This document shows, one piece after another, positions 12,190 to 24,212 of a stretch of 64,000 nt of DNA (positions are counted from its first letter, which is position 1; each line of letters starts with the position of its first letter). The notes below the pieces were generated by a model. That model ran no database searches, was not told the DNA's origin, and worked only from the letters and a program-made list of their open reading frames with translations. This stretch comes from Neoscytalidium dimidiatum (Eukaryota; Ascomycota; Dothideomycetes; Botryosphaeriales; Botryosphaeriaceae). The position numbers were made by a program, and so were the translations under genes. The stretch spans positions 2,418,001-2,482,000 of the forward strand of contig CM074700.1 in the NCBI GenBank assembly GCA_037367355.1. The letters are read 5' to 3'.

Positions 12190-13599
12190 AATATTCGGGA
12201 TCTCAGGAGAACCCCTTTTCCCTCTTAATAATTGCTGTTCCTTTCATTTTGTGATGGTTGGAATACCCGGTGACGGACACGGCGTTTATTTATTATGATG
12301 GATGGAAACAAGAGATGACGCTCATTCGAGAAGCGAACTAAAGAACTCTCAAAAACTTAATTGTGAATTATCTATACCGAATGACTCTGGCGCGCCTTCT
12401 TGATCAACGCGCATGCCATGACAATGATCGTCGAGGATGCATGATAAGACTTGCAGGCGGTGGATCTGTGAAGTGGATCCGGCGCCACTTTCTGAAGCGC
12501 AGCTAGGGACTGTAATGCGACTGCCACGCAGATACTGATTCAGTCGAGAACTCGGCATCACAAGGCACGAGTAATAGCGCATGCTGTGGCTAACACGAAG
12601 CAAGTGAGTTGCAGGGATACTACCTCCGGCCATTCACTGCTAGCCACGAGAAGTTGACGCAGCCGCTCGGCTCTGCATAGGTTGTGCTGTCCATTCCGCA
12701 CTCATATTCAAGGGATCACTTCCACCCTAAGTGCAGAGAGAACGAAGCCAATGAATAGCGTGCTTCGGAGCTGTGTTACAACAGATGGGGCCAGCTGAGT
12801 TCTGGCGGGCGGATGTAGCAGGAAACACTTCTCCAATGTTCATGTCGCCTGAGACCAAGCTCACGCTGCATCTTCCGGCAAGTGCTTCGTCGAGAACCGT
12901 TTGTCTTGCGACCTTCTGTTGAGCAGCGAAGAGTTCAACACCACAAATCTAGACCACGATAGTTGATCAAGCTGCCTGGCTAATGGTGCAAGACCGGATA
13001 AATAGGACCGGCAGAGCAGACGATGACTGGCTACCGGATAAAAGAAAGCGAAAGGCCTAGCAAGGACAGCAAACGTCAGTTTTGCCGCAACTCATCGAAG
13101 GCTGCAGCAAGTTCGGTTATATTTTTTTTTTTTATCGGCTCCCTTCCAGCACCTCCAATCAGTTTCTCACAACCATTGTCCTCCAACAGCAATACACGGC
13201 TCTTGTTGTCACTAAAGAACGTGCGGCGAATGCTCGGAACGGTCCAGTCGACACCGATAAGCGAAGTCCCCTGGGGCTTCCCGCCCGGAGCTCTGACCGC
13301 GGGCCCCACGTTCCACGGGCTGGAGCTTTTCACGTCACTGTGCGGTCAAAGTATCCCGGTGGGCGGACACGAAAGCCGCCTGCCCCCCGCTTCCTTCTTG
13401 ACACTCTCACCCAATTGTCCCATGATAATATATTATTCATGTCCGAGGCCTTGTTTCTCTTGTTGCACACCTTCTTGACCGTCACCTGAACCTCGCCCTG
13501 AGCTCAGAACTACCTCCCCCAGACGCACCCTTCGATTGGAAGCTCGCGGAATACCTCCTATCGTGATCGCAGCGCTTGGTTAGGGATCTCGCCGCAATC
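12190..13599. other. Gene-free interval upstream of xylulokinase
   Basis: About 1.4 kb without a convincing gene. It contains the presumed promoter of the xylulokinase gene, with three GGCTAR-type hexamers (see the separate entry). Confidence 0.5.
12588..12983. promoter_or_regulatory. Possible XlnR-type sites (GGCTAR) upstream of xylulokinase
   Basis: GGCTAA at 12588-12593 (+), CTAGCC at 12640-12645 (GGCTAG on minus) and GGCTAA at 12978-12983 (+), 0.6-1.0 kb before the start codon. GGCTAR is the core recognised by the xylan regulator XlnR/Xlr1 in Aspergillus and Trichoderma. The hexamer is expected about once per kb by chance, so this is suggestive only. Confidence 0.2.
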
Positions 13600-15749
13600 A
13601 TGGTAGACGCGGCGAAAGGCGACCTGTACATGGGCTTTGATCTGTCCACCCAGCAGTGCAAATGTACCTTCCCCTCCTCTCATTCCTCCCCCCCTCCTTC
13701 CCCCCTCTTGCGCGCCACGCGTTGGGCGCCATCCGCCTTCTTGGCCAACCCATCACGCGCACCTTTACCAAATCGCCTCACGAAAGCCTCTCTTTGCCAT
13801 TGGCATATCAAGTGCATGTGTTTGCTGCCTTCCAGCCACTCATCACTCGTCCGCGCGAGCTCTTTGCTGACGTGCATTACTTCCCAGGCCTGATCGTAGC
13901 CTCAGACCTCAAGCTCGCCTACTCCGCCCTTGTCGATTTCGACGCCGACCTCTCACACCACGGCATCAAGAAAGGCGTGCTCACCAATCCGGCCGAAAAT
14001 GAGATCTTCGCTCCCGTCGCCATGTGGCTCGAGGCCCTGGACCTGGTGCTCTCGCGTCTGCGGTCCCAAGGCCTAGACTTCAGCCGCGTGAAGGGCGTCG
14101 CAGGCGCTGGAATGCAGCACGGAACGGTCTTCTGGGGGCCCAATGCCGAGAAAGCCCTGGCCAGCTTGGACGCGGCCAAGGGACTTGCTGAGCAGTTGAT
14201 CGGAAAGGGCGCCGATGGGAAGTGGAAGGACGTGCATCAAGTGGGCGCATTCGCGCATGAGCACAGCCCGAATTGGCAAGACGCGAGCACGCAGAAGCAA
14301 TGTGAGGAGTTTGACAGGTGCTTAGGGAGTCCCGAGAAGCTGGCTGAGGTGACTGGAAGCAAGGCTCATCACGTAAGCTCCGGAAGCCCAGTTCATGAAG
14401 TTGGTGTGTATCCAGACTGACTTCTTGCGCAGCGTTTCAGTGGCCCTCAAATCATGCGGTACCGCCAGAAGTACCCTGATCACTACGCTAAGACATCCCG
14501 CATTTCGATCGTATCCTCGTTCCTTTCGTCTGTTTTTCTAGGTCGTGTGGCTCCTATCGATATAGGAGACGTTTGCGGGATGAACTTGTGGGATATCCAC
14601 AACGGCAAATGGCATGAAGAACTCCTGACGCTCTGTGCCGGCGGTGCTTCTGGTGTCTCTGCTCTGAGGGAAAAGCTCGGCCCCGTCGACGAAGACGGCG
14701 GAAAGCCGTTTGGTCCAATCAGCCAGTACTACATCTCTCGCTTTGGCTTCCCCAAGGACTGCAAGGTCGTCCCAGCTACTGGTGACAACCCTGCCACGAT
14801 CTTGGCCCTTCCCCTCAGAGAAGGCGATGCCATCGTCAGTTTAGGAACGAGCACGACCTTCTTGATGAGCACCCCCATGTATAGGCCGGATCCGGCCTAC
14901 CACTTCATGAACCACCCAACGACCGCAGGCCTGTACATGTTCATGCTCTGCTACAAGAACGGCGGCCTGGCCCGTGAGCACGTCCGCGACGCGCTAAACA
15001 AAGTCACGAATCAGAGCGAAAAGTTGTGGGATAAATTCAACTCCACCGCCCTCTCCGACCCTGTCCTCGGCCAATCCAAACCCGACGCCAACGAGCCCAT
15101 GAAGCTAGGCCTCTTCTTCCCGCGGCCGGAGATCGTGCCTAACGTCAAAGCCGGCACATGGCGCTTCCTCTACGACGCCTCGAAGGTCAAGTCTGCCAAC
15201 TACGCTGAAATCCAAGCCGCCCTGACACCGCTTCCCGAGGACGACGCCCGCTGGGGTGGCCCTGCCACCGACGCCCGCGCCATCGTCGAATCGCAGTTCC
15301 TGTCCCTTCGCCTACGCTCCGCCAGCCTCGTCACCCCGCAGAAGGACCGCTCGGGCAATCTGCTTCCTGCCCAGCCACGCCGCGTCTACCTTGTCGGCGG
15401 CGGCTCGCAGAACGCGGCCATCGCGGACCTGTGCGGCCAGGTGCTCGGCGGCGCTGAGGGCATCTTCCGCCTCGACATTGGCGGCAACGCCTGCGCCCTC
15501 GGCGCCGCCTACAAGGCCGTCTGGGGGGTCGAGCGGAAGGTCCACTCCGCGGACGCGCAGGCGCCGAGCGTGAGCCAGAGGGATGGCGAAGGCATCGAGA
15601 CCTTCGAGGGCTTCATCGGCGCAAGGTGGGACGAGGAGAGCTTCGTGCGCAGGATCGCGGATGGGTACCGCGAGAGCGTGTTCGAGCGGTATGGCGAGGC
15701 GGTCAAAGGGTTCGATGGCGTGGAGAAATGGGTGTTGGAGAGGCAGTGA
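13600..15749 (+). CDS. xkiA: D-xylulose kinase
   Basis: FGGY-family carbohydrate kinase that phosphorylates D-xylulose to xylulose 5-phosphate, linking the fungal xylose/arabinose pathway to the pentose phosphate pathway in the cytosol. Exons are 13600-13663, 13888-14372 and 14433-15749 (621 residues; fungal xylulokinases are about 570-620). Seen: the N-terminal ATPase motif [22 protein letters not shown] (substrate and catalytic region), [27 protein letters not shown], and the C-terminal [12 protein letters not shown] with [11 protein letters not shown] of the second ATPase lobe. Intron 1 (224 bases, pyrimidine-rich) is unusually long for the window and lies right after the first ATP-binding strand. 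The exon 2 frame stays open through the intron, so a naive gene call would extend into it. The gene is convergent with the metal transporter downstream. The symbol follows Aspergillus usage. Confidence 0.93.
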
Positions 15750-16362
15750 GCTCGTTCGAGAGGAACAAGGAAATGGGGACGAGATGATTGGAACGTATGA
15801 TTTTTCTTTTTACTTCTGCGATAAATACGATATAGACTGTCGATTCAGCATCGCGTAGTTCAGTAATTGCGGCGGAATTCAGTTCTTGTAGACTCTCTGG
15901 TGTTTGATAATCTGCCTGGTGATGGATTCCAGCTTGGTCATTGGCCCAGCTTCGGAAAAGGCTTGAACCGTTGATAGTTGATGCTCCACAATATCAGACG
16001 TTCAGACGCTACGCCCCAATCACTTCGAGCAAACATTTGTCAGCGCTCACGCGCATTGCAGTCTGCCTTATCTCTTTCAAACATCTTTTCTTGCGTCTTT
16101 TTGAAGCAATGATGTACAGATACGAGACTTACTCCAACATTCCCATGTAGAACGCCTTTTATCCCATTGCTCAGAAAAGAATTGCGCAGACAAGCCATCG
16201 CTCCCGCCATCGCCGCCGCGGGGCACACCAGCGATACATCTATTACCCGCACAACAACAGTGAAAATGGGTATTCTCTCTTCTCTCTCGCGCTCTCTCTT
16301 ACACAAATATGATAATTCAAACATAGCAAAATTTTGTCCAATCTTCATTGACTCATACGTCC
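15750..16362. other. Convergent intergenic region
   Basis: Shared 3' flank of xylulokinase (+) and the cation transporter (-). It contains a CT-rich run near 16273-16302 and no supported gene. Confidence 0.6.
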
Positions 16363-16447
16363 TCACCTCCTCTTCGTGACGCCGCCATTCGCCTTGTGCT
16401 CATGCTCATGCTCATGCTCGTGATGATCATGTTGGCGGTGTTCATGG

Positions 16448-16479
<32 letters not shown>

Positions 16480-18226
16480 ATGGTCTCCAGGGCTGCTCTT
16501 CGCGCTGACGTCGCTCGGGATGAACTCGTCCAAGAAGTCGGGACCGTCGCGTTCCTTCTCCGCAGCCACGAACCTGACCTTGACCCTCTTCGCACCGCGG
16601 ACCTTGGCGCCGATGCGCGCGCGGACGAGATCCTCGATGCCGTTGGTCTGCTCGACGGACCAGGTGCCGGGCACGGCCAGCTCGAGCTCGAGCAGGTAGT
16701 TGGGCCCGGATTTCAGGCCGCCGACGTTCCTGATCTGGACGGCGTTGGCGTCGGATGTTTCGGAGTACAGGCCGGCGTCGGTCAGGGCCTTGGAGGTAGC
16801 GCGGCGGACGGACGTCTTGATCTCGTCGTCGATGGAGACGTCGATGAGCTCGGCGAACGCCTGGAACAGGTTCTCGTAGCCGGCTTTCACGACCATGCCG
16901 GTGATGATGAGGGAGCCGACGGGATCCAACCAGGCGGCGTTGGTGGCGAAGTTAGAGGCCATGATGATGGCAGCGGTGAGGATTGCCGTGAAGGAATCGA
17001 TACGATGGTGCATAGCATTGCTGAAGAGAACGCTGGATTTCCTTTCGCGGGCAACTTTGCGTGCTGTTGGTGGGTCAGCATTGTCCAGTCCATTGGCGGC
17101 TGTCGAGCAGTCCACAAGACCCTTGACGGACAAGAATATGGGAGAGACGTACTTGCGTAAACCAACCATTCCTTCACACCGGCAGACGCAATTAGCATCC
17201 ATGCTGCGTTCAGGCTGGGCACGGCCTGAGCCATTTCGATAGCGCTGTGGCTGTGTCCGTGATCGCCATGGTCGTGGCCGTGACCAAGGCCAAGGAAATC
17301 GAAGTGAGAAAGCGCATCGGCCAGCTCGGGAGCGAACATCTGGCTCAAGGTGAGCACCGCGCTCCAGCCAATACCCAGGCCGCCCAGCAGCAAGATCGAC
17401 GACACTCCCAGACTGCCTAGGCACTCAATCTTGCCGAAACCTGTAGGATAGCGCTCGGAGGGGGGTTGCAGCGCCCACTTGACGGTAGCGAGTGTCATGA
17501 TGTCTGATGCCATATCCGAGAGCGAGTGGAAAGCGTCGCCGATCAGCACTGTGTTGTCCAGGTCAGCTGTCAACTTCTTGACACCTAATTGTCCCGCCCA
17601 CCGCAACACCAGCATTGATATAAGGGGTAGCCGGCGGCAGGGGAAAACGCACTCTTGCTGTTCCAGTAGTAGCCGGCGATTCCCTTGCCCACGGCGAGCA
17701 CGACATTGAGCAGCAGACCGAGTCGCGTGATGCGCACGGCGGCGTCGCTCTTGTCCTTGCTCAGCAGTAGGGAAGGGTCGGTGGCATGGTGGTGGTGGTG
17801 GTGGTGGCCGTGGCCGTGACCGTGGCTGTGGCCGGCGTGTGTCCTCGTCTGGGTCGCGCTCATGGCGGGGTTCAGCTTCGTGAGCTGGCGCAAGCTGACG
17901 GGGCGCTGGGCGAGTGCAGTGGTGAAGACGGAGGAGCAGCGCGGGCAATTGAAGGCTGTGAACGAGGCGGGAGCTCGCAGTCGGCGTGGGGTCGGCGGGG
18001 CGAAGATGGAAGCGGGCGCAGGAGAGGATTGAGGCTTTGAAGCAGTCGAGATGGCGCGGCGGGCCAGCTGTTTAAGCAGCTCGCTGGTGGGTTGCAAGAA
18101 GGAGGTCGAGGCGCAGGCTGAACGTGGCCCTCCGCCGGCCATCACTCGCAGCCGGAGCGTCGGCGGCACGACGCGTAACACGGACAGGGACGACGCGCCA
18201 TTGCTGCGGGCGACGCGCGCGAGCAT
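16363..18226 (-). CDS. Mitochondrial-type cation diffusion facilitator (MMT1/2-like)
   Basis: CDF-family divalent metal transporter. The closest family I recognise is the yeast mitochondrial Mmt1/Mmt2 iron exporters. Exons are 18226-17653, 17548-17153 and 17063-16363 (556 residues). The first ~120 residues are basic and Ser/Ala-rich, lack acids, and look like a mitochondrial presequence. The membrane core has the two CDF metal-site signatures: DAFHSLSD (formed across intron 1) and NAMHHRID. Three His-rich stretches occur: about residues 130-147 (alternating HG then seven His), a central GHGHDHGDHGHSH loop, and the last ~40 residues (HEHEH repeats). A cytosolic/matrix CDF C-terminal domain (NVGGLKSGPNYLLELELAV) precedes the tail. 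Which metal is carried cannot be read from the sequence. Confidence 0.88.
16390..16485. repeat. Coding minisatellite (CTCATG/CTCGTG units)
   Basis: A tandem array of six-base units (plus-strand CTCATG and CTCGTG) lies inside the last exon of the cation transporter and encodes the C-terminal His-Glu repeats, interrupted by a His-Asp/Gln patch. Such arrays commonly vary in length between strains. Confidence 0.8.
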
Positions 18227-19101
18227 AAGGGAGAGAGGAGAGCTAGCTGCAAAGGACAGACTTCAGCGCAATCGCCGGCTTGGCCTGCTGTTCGTCTGGG
18301 AAAAGGCGAGCAGCTCGAGATGGCAACCGCGGGTATTGGGACAAGATTCTGACAAGGCCCGGCGGAATGGCGGCCGCAGGCGGTGGTGTGCACTCGGGGC
18401 ATTCGTCATCGCCGCCGTGTGCGCCTGCCCAATCCGCCAAAGCCCACTTCGAGCCTCCTATTTCTCGACCGTCCCCACACGCGCCGTCGAATGGGAGCGC
18501 GCTCGAAGTAATCGTGAAACTGCTATATTGCGACGTGGACCGGGGGCGCAGCTCTTGGCGCCCTCTCCATCCGCCAAATCCTCCAGCTCCGGCCGCCCTG
18601 CCAAGCTCCAGAAGCAATGCCGCGCTGCGGGAGGGGCCTGCATGGCGCGTCTTGTCTACGCAAGCTGCCCCTTCAGCCGGTCCCTCTCATCTCGACTTCT
18701 CTTCTGCATCTTGCACACGGTCCTTGTCGCGAAACGCGCCCTCGGTTCCCTCCTTCTATTTGCATAGTACATCAAAGAACGACAGCAGCCAATCAAATGC
18801 GCCAAAATCAGCAATCCCGCCTCCGCTAATCGGAACGCCCAAAGCAAAAGTCCCTCCGCCAGGTCATCCCGTGGTATATGAAGCAATAGTACAGAGCTTG
18901 CCGGCTCAAGGAACGGAAGAAGTAGAAACAAGAGAGAGGGGGTGAAGGTGAGAGGGTTTGTGAGCGAGAAAGGGACAGAAAAATGGAAGACACAGCCAGA
19001 AACTACACAAGGAGACTCGTTACGCAGTCAGCCCGGACTCATTACGGGCATCTCCCTCCCCGCAGCACCGCGTTCGTTCGTCCGCATCCACAGCCATCCT
19101 C
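18227..19101. other. Gene-free interval
   Basis: Between the start of the cation transporter and the end of the Myb-type gene, both on minus. The GC-rich sequence gives open frames on both strands, none with a domain. It should contain the transporter promoter and the Myb gene 3' UTR. Confidence 0.5.
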
Positions 19102-19858
19102 TCATGCTTGTGGTCCGTGGTGTCCTGGATGAGGCTCGGGAGAAAGCATTGACTGGATCGAGGGTCCGCCTCTCTGCATGGGCTGGAAGTGCCCAGCCGG
19201 GCCGGCGCGCGGGTGTTGCTGTCCGGGTCCGCCATGGCTCGGGCCGGCATCGAGCGATGACGAGTAGTCCTCTACCTCGTTCTCAGCATCCGAGCACCCG
19301 ATGCCGCTGTCGCCTTCGTAGAAGTTACCTCGTCCGCTATCGCCCTCGTAATTGTCTCGTTCCTTGCGCTGTCCGGCCCGGTACGCTGCCTGAAGATTCT
19401 TGAGCCCACGCTCCATGCACTGCCCCAGACCGAGTCAACAACCGTTACTGAAGGCCCGTGGCCGAATCGGGAAAGGGATCTGTGCTTACCTTGGCCTCCA
19501 CAGTGGCCCATTTCTCTCCGACCCGCTCCGCAAGCATGCTCCACATCTCCTTCCGGACGTTCATGTACTCGCGTGCTAGCACCTCGAGCTTGACTCCATC
19601 CAGATCCTGCGCGTTCTGTCGCTCCATGAGGCGCTCGTGGCGCTTGCGGCACGCGTTGGGCGTCTTATTTGGGAAATATCGCGCCGCGATAGGCTGCCAG
19701 TTGAGCCCTGATTTGCGAGCCTCCATGAGGCGTTCATCGTCCGAAGGTAGCCATTGGGCCGCACCTCGAGTCTCCCGGGTGGACGAAGATGACTGCGTTG
19801 GCAGGCTCACTGGCTGGACCCGGTGAGGGTGGGACGGTGCCTTGACTTCTTTCGGCAT
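19102..19858 (-). CDS. Myb/SANT-like DNA-binding protein
   Basis: Probable nuclear DNA-binding protein with one Myb/SANT-like helix-turn-helix (about residues 35-85: AAQWLPSDDERLMEARKSG, then WQPIAARYFPNKTPNAC and RKRHERLMER). Exons are 19858-19490 and 19419-19102 with a 70-base GT-AG intron between VEAK and CMERGLKNLQ (228 residues). The same open frame continues upstream to about 19966 without an ATG, so the first ATG (19858, MPKEVKAPSH) is taken as the start; a short upstream exon is possible. The C-terminus is acidic, then Gly/Pro/His-rich and probably disordered. The family is common in filamentous ascomycetes; target genes are unknown. Confidence 0.78.
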
Positions 19859-22800
19859 CGGGGGCCCGAGAGGTAGTAGCTTCGGATGGCTTTGGTAGAG
19901 CTCTGAGGTGGCTTTCAAAGGAGGCTGATGCCCAGAGGACAGCAAAAACGACTCTCTGGCGAGCAAACGACCGGACCCGGGGGAGGATTAGGATTACGGG
20001 GGGTGTCTGGACAACGGGTGTAATGCGATCCGAGACCAAGATGGAGCAGCACTAAGACAATGCAGGCACAGTAAGGAAAAGAGGAAAGAGACCCAAAGAA
20101 AACGAGGAAGGAACAAGAATGGTCAGTGTTCCTGGGAGGCAGGCATCTGGAGAGCAAGCAAAACCGAGCCCGTTGGAGCCTGCAGGCCAGCGTTCATATA
20201 GCAATCTCTGCGGCGCAGCAGCAACAGAAGGCATCGACATCCGCAATTCCAGCTCCGGACGCCGGTGGCTGCGCATCTTTCCAATGACCTACCGCTGTTG
20301 GGGGCGTGAAACGCTTTTCGGTTACTTTAGTCGACAACGCGGCTCAGAAATGGCCGGATTGGGAATTTAATCGTCATTTGCACGTCTGAAACCTCAAGCC
20401 GACAGCCGCGTACATAGGCGCTCCGTCGAAAAGGCGTGATGCCGTGGGATCCAGGCCCTGTGAGTGGCCGGCCGCCTGGGGCGGCCACTCTGGAGGTCGG
20501 CAGAACGGTCCCAGATGCGTCGGCGGGGCCTGGGCAGCAGGGGTACGGGGCGGACTGGAGGACTGCTGTTTTTAGAGAGCGCGTATGGGTTTGGGTGCCG
20601 AAGCGGAATCACGGTTCGGCGGCTATGGCTGAGGTGGGCGGCTAAGGCTGGACGCGGGCTCGTGAGTGGCCTTGGGGAAGACGGCCCATTGTTTCCCGTC
20701 GTTCTGCAAGGGACCAGACGCTCGATGGCCATTGCTCGCTGGATAAGGCTGAGACCTTGCGGGCAAAGCGGCCGGCGCGGGCGTAGTTTCGGGCGCTCTG
20801 TGGTGGTTGACGGCGCCGCAGCGGACGAGCCAGTCGCGTGCGCCGTAGAAGCGCGATCAGGTGGGCAGGAAGCGATGCTGCAGCTGCTGAAACGCCATTG
20901 CTGAAGCGCCGCGGGCGCCGTGATTGGGCGCGCCGGCAGATTGGCGCTCTCACCTCACGCCGGAGCAGAAGCAAGTACCAAGCAGCACGAGGAGGTGATT
21001 CAGGAGACGCGCAGAAGGGCTCGAGAGGCCGCCCAGAGGCGCCCTTGGCCCGATCAGGAGCGGTAAGCGAGCGCTCTCCCTCTCGAGTCCCCACGCCTCC
21101 CGCCCGCCCGCTCCCGCCCATCTGCCATCACCCATGACGAATCCGCGAACCGACCGCCGGCCCGTCAGCCCTGTTCAGCAGTCCGCTCCGAAAATAATCT
21201 GGCTGTCGGCGGGGCGCGGCCACTTCCACGCGAGACGGTCGCTTCGGCACTGCCGCTCCCAGCTTGCCTCTTGCCAAGCCAGTCTTCAAGCGGCTCCGCG
21301 CTCGTCCGCCAGGCTCGATCAGGGCGAAAATAGCGGTAGTGCCGTGACAATCGCCCGCCTGATCCCGTCCGCACGGTTGCTTTCACCACCTAAGCGCTCG
21401 GATCAATTGCGAGCCCGGCTGACGGTGGAGTCGCCCCGTTGCGGGCTAAGGCACGAACGAACTCATGGCCTGAGAGTCGGGGAACATCGCCACCAAACAG
21501 GACCCCACGCCCGCGGAATTTTGGGTATACAACATTCCATAGGCGTCCGATGGCTGAGTTTCCCAACTTCCCCACCTAAGAGTGGCGACCTCTGATCTGC
21601 CTTACTCCGCCATCGTCAGTGCGTCTATCCTTGCGGCTTTACGCGGCGGGGACTATGACAGTCCCACTCCGGGAAAAGAAAAATCCCAAGTCCTCTTAGA
21701 ATCTGAGAAGCCGGATTTCCCGGCGACGGTCTGGCTTAAGCGCCTTACTTGGAGAATTCGCCTCACCAAAGGTCATTGATCCATCGGCAGAGCGACGTTT
21801 CTCCGACAGAATGGTTCTTCACGGCCTTGACGCGGACGAGCACGTATGCGCGATATACCCGGGCGTTTCGCCTTGCTGCTCCAGGCGCGGATAGAAACGT
21901 CGAGCGGGAAGACGGGCAACCGTGCGTCATGCTCAACAACACACACCTTCCGTCCTCCGCTGCTGGACCTGCAATGCCGCCGCCTGCCGTAATTCTATGG
22001 CATTTTCCCAAGCATTGCGCTCTTCCCAACGCTTGACATGGGAGACTAGCTAGACATCAGCATTCTATGCTACACAGCAATAGCCTTGATTGGCAAACCG
22101 ATCGGGAAGCAATCGAAACGTAAGCGCATGTTCCAAGCCTATTGCTATATCTCCCATTCGAATTCGAATCCCAAACCTCCACATGGCGCAACAGCAAGCA
22201 GAACTGCCTGTAGCAAGGCTCAAGCAGTCTCTTGGTGCATGCATGTTCAATGTAGGTGACCACGTACCGCCGGGCGACTGCTTCGACTCCCAGTGGTGAA
22301 TGGCGGAGAAGCAGCCGTGACTTCGCAAAAGGTTACAGTGAAATGCTGTCTTTCCGTGTAACAGACGTACTACATGCAGCCTTGTGGTGGTCCGGCCAGC
22401 CATCGGGACCACGGCAGATCTGTGCCCGTGGCTTGTACTACATATCTAGCGCATGCCGCCGTGCCGTCTTTTCTTTTGTCACACACATGCCGCCTTTGCC
22501 TCGGTTTGCGCACCAGCGCAACATGAACAACGGAGGGTTTCTGGCAACAATGCGATGACATCAGCTACGGGCATTATGGAGACAGCTGTCCCGGTACTGA
22601 TGGCCATCGGAGGCTTGAAGCCGGCTACAGGATTTACGTCCGCAAGCGCGAAGGCCCAGATAACAGGCACCATAGAGGTGGACGAATTCTTAGCGGCTTC
22701 TAGACGGCTCCGTAAGCACTGGATCGCAGCCGTGCCCAGAACATGATAAGTATATATTGGCTAAGGACTCCCCAAGAGCCCCCTTCTGAGTGATCAAGCC

Positions 22801-22911
22801 ATCTCACGTTCTGAAGACTCGATCACATCGTCTTCCTGGTGTCTCGCCAGCCCCCAGCCCATCAACTCCAGAAACCCTGGGAACAAGACGCACCCGAAAT
22901 AACTTCCGAAA
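19859..22911. other. Gene-free interval of 3.0 kb
   Basis: The longest empty stretch of the window. The left half (to about 21.6 kb) is GC-rich with many overlapping open frames of biased composition; the right half is average. I found no conserved motif, terminal repeat or RNA gene on either strand. Confidence 0.45.
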
Positions 22912-23394
22912 ATGGACGCATCCCCCGTGGTCCGTACCACCGCAATCTTGGGCTTCACCTCCTCGATATACCTTTCCGGGATCTATTTCTCATCCTCGCA
23001 CCTCACTCTCCCGATTCTATACCGTTTCCCAAGCGTCACGAGCACCTCAATATTTGAGGAATTCTACTACAGGGGCGCTGTCACAGTCGTCCCGCTGGGC
23101 GTCTTTTCAGCCCTGTGTTCAGGGCTGTCCGCTTACTTGCAGCCGGAGAAACGAGCGGCCTTCGTCACCGCTGCGGCACTGACGTTTACCACTCTGCCTT
23201 GGACGCGTGTGGCGATGATGCAGACTATCAACGCTCTGATCGAGGCTTCTAACAACGAGAAGAGTAGGGAGAAGCTGGGCGAGCAGGGTGTTGTCGAAGC
23301 CTTGAAGCGATGGAAATGGATGAACATGGTTCGGAGTGGATTGGGACTTGCGGGTGGCATCGTTGGACTGATTGCGGTTGCGGGAGCATTGTAA
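22912..23394 (+). CDS. DUF1772 (anthrone-oxygenase-like) membrane protein
   Basis: Single exon, 160 residues. Four hydrophobic segments: about residues 10-28, 50-75 (VTVVPLGVFSALCSGL), 82-102 (FVTAAALTFTTLPWTRVAM) and 138-160 (GLGLAGGIVGLIAVAGAL). Size, spacing and the conserved P-W-T-R after helix 3 match DUF1772, the family that includes fungal anthrone oxygenases such as HypC. Most DUF1772 proteins outside polyketide clusters have no known role. No polyketide synthase or other cluster enzyme lies nearby, so an anthraquinone role is not supported here. Confidence 0.75.
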   Translation: MDASPVVRTTAILGFTSSIYLSGIYFSSSHLTLPILYRFPSVTSTSIFEEFYYRGAVTVVPLGVFSALCSGLSAYLQPEKRAAFVTAAALTFTTLPWTRVAMMQTINALIEASNNEKSREKLGEQGVVEALKRWKWMNMVRSGLGLAGGIVGLIAVAGAL

Positions 23395-24212
23395 CCCCCA
23401 TGAGCTTGGTGGGTGCTCAACCATGGGTAGCATTCAGTCTTTGGCATCGGTCTTTGTATGCGGTGCAGTAGCAATATGGACCTGTTTGTCCAACTCTAAA
23501 GTGTACCCCGCACCGCCGTCACTGGGAGACGACGATCCTCCGGTTGCCGCCGTGGGATGCACCCGAGCGACCAACATCACCGGCCCATTCGTCGGGCGCC
23601 GTGTAACCGGCTAGTCAACGCCTCGCGGTCATCCCGCCTTTAAATAGCTGGGCTCCTGCCACGGCACTAAGGCAGCAAACACCGCCCAGCTTGAACGACG
23701 ATCAGTTCGCCTCCACTGCTGCTCTGGCGCCGTCGCTAGAAGCTCGTTCTCGCGCTCCATTGGCCAAAGAAGGAGCCAAGCTGGCATGTGGCGCCGAGGA
23801 GCTTGCTGGCCATCCTGCACCCCAGGCGCACGTCCACCGAGAATATCGGATCATCGCCCTTCGCGGTCATGGTCCAGCTCAACCGCCGCCCCGTGCTTGC
23901 TGCGACGAAGTTACACGCCGCGAGCACATGTCCTGCTCGTGGAAGGGGCAGCCGGCCGTCGGTGCCATCTCCACGCGCCTGATGTCATTTCCCCTGTTTC
24001 TTCTCTAGTATTTATTTCGCCTTGGACCTTGCAGGAAAACCTACTCTGGCTGCAGCAAGAAGTTTTAACCTTGGTCGTGCAATCTCCTTGCTTCGCCGCG
24101 ATCCTTGCTCATACATAATCTGACTGCTCGTCGCCCTTTTTCTTCACCCAACTGCTCGTGCTCCAACCTCCTCCCAGCAGCTCGCTACATTCCTTCAGCT
24201 TTACAACGCGAA
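23395..24212. other. Gene-free interval
   Basis: About 0.8 kb between the DUF1772 gene and the GH5 glucanase, both on plus. No supported gene; the right part is presumably the glucanase promoter. Confidence 0.55.

Noticed and set aside
22912..23394. Polyketide cluster membership suggested by the anthrone-oxygenase-like family
   Set aside because: No polyketide synthase, thioesterase or cluster regulator lies within the flanking 20 kb.
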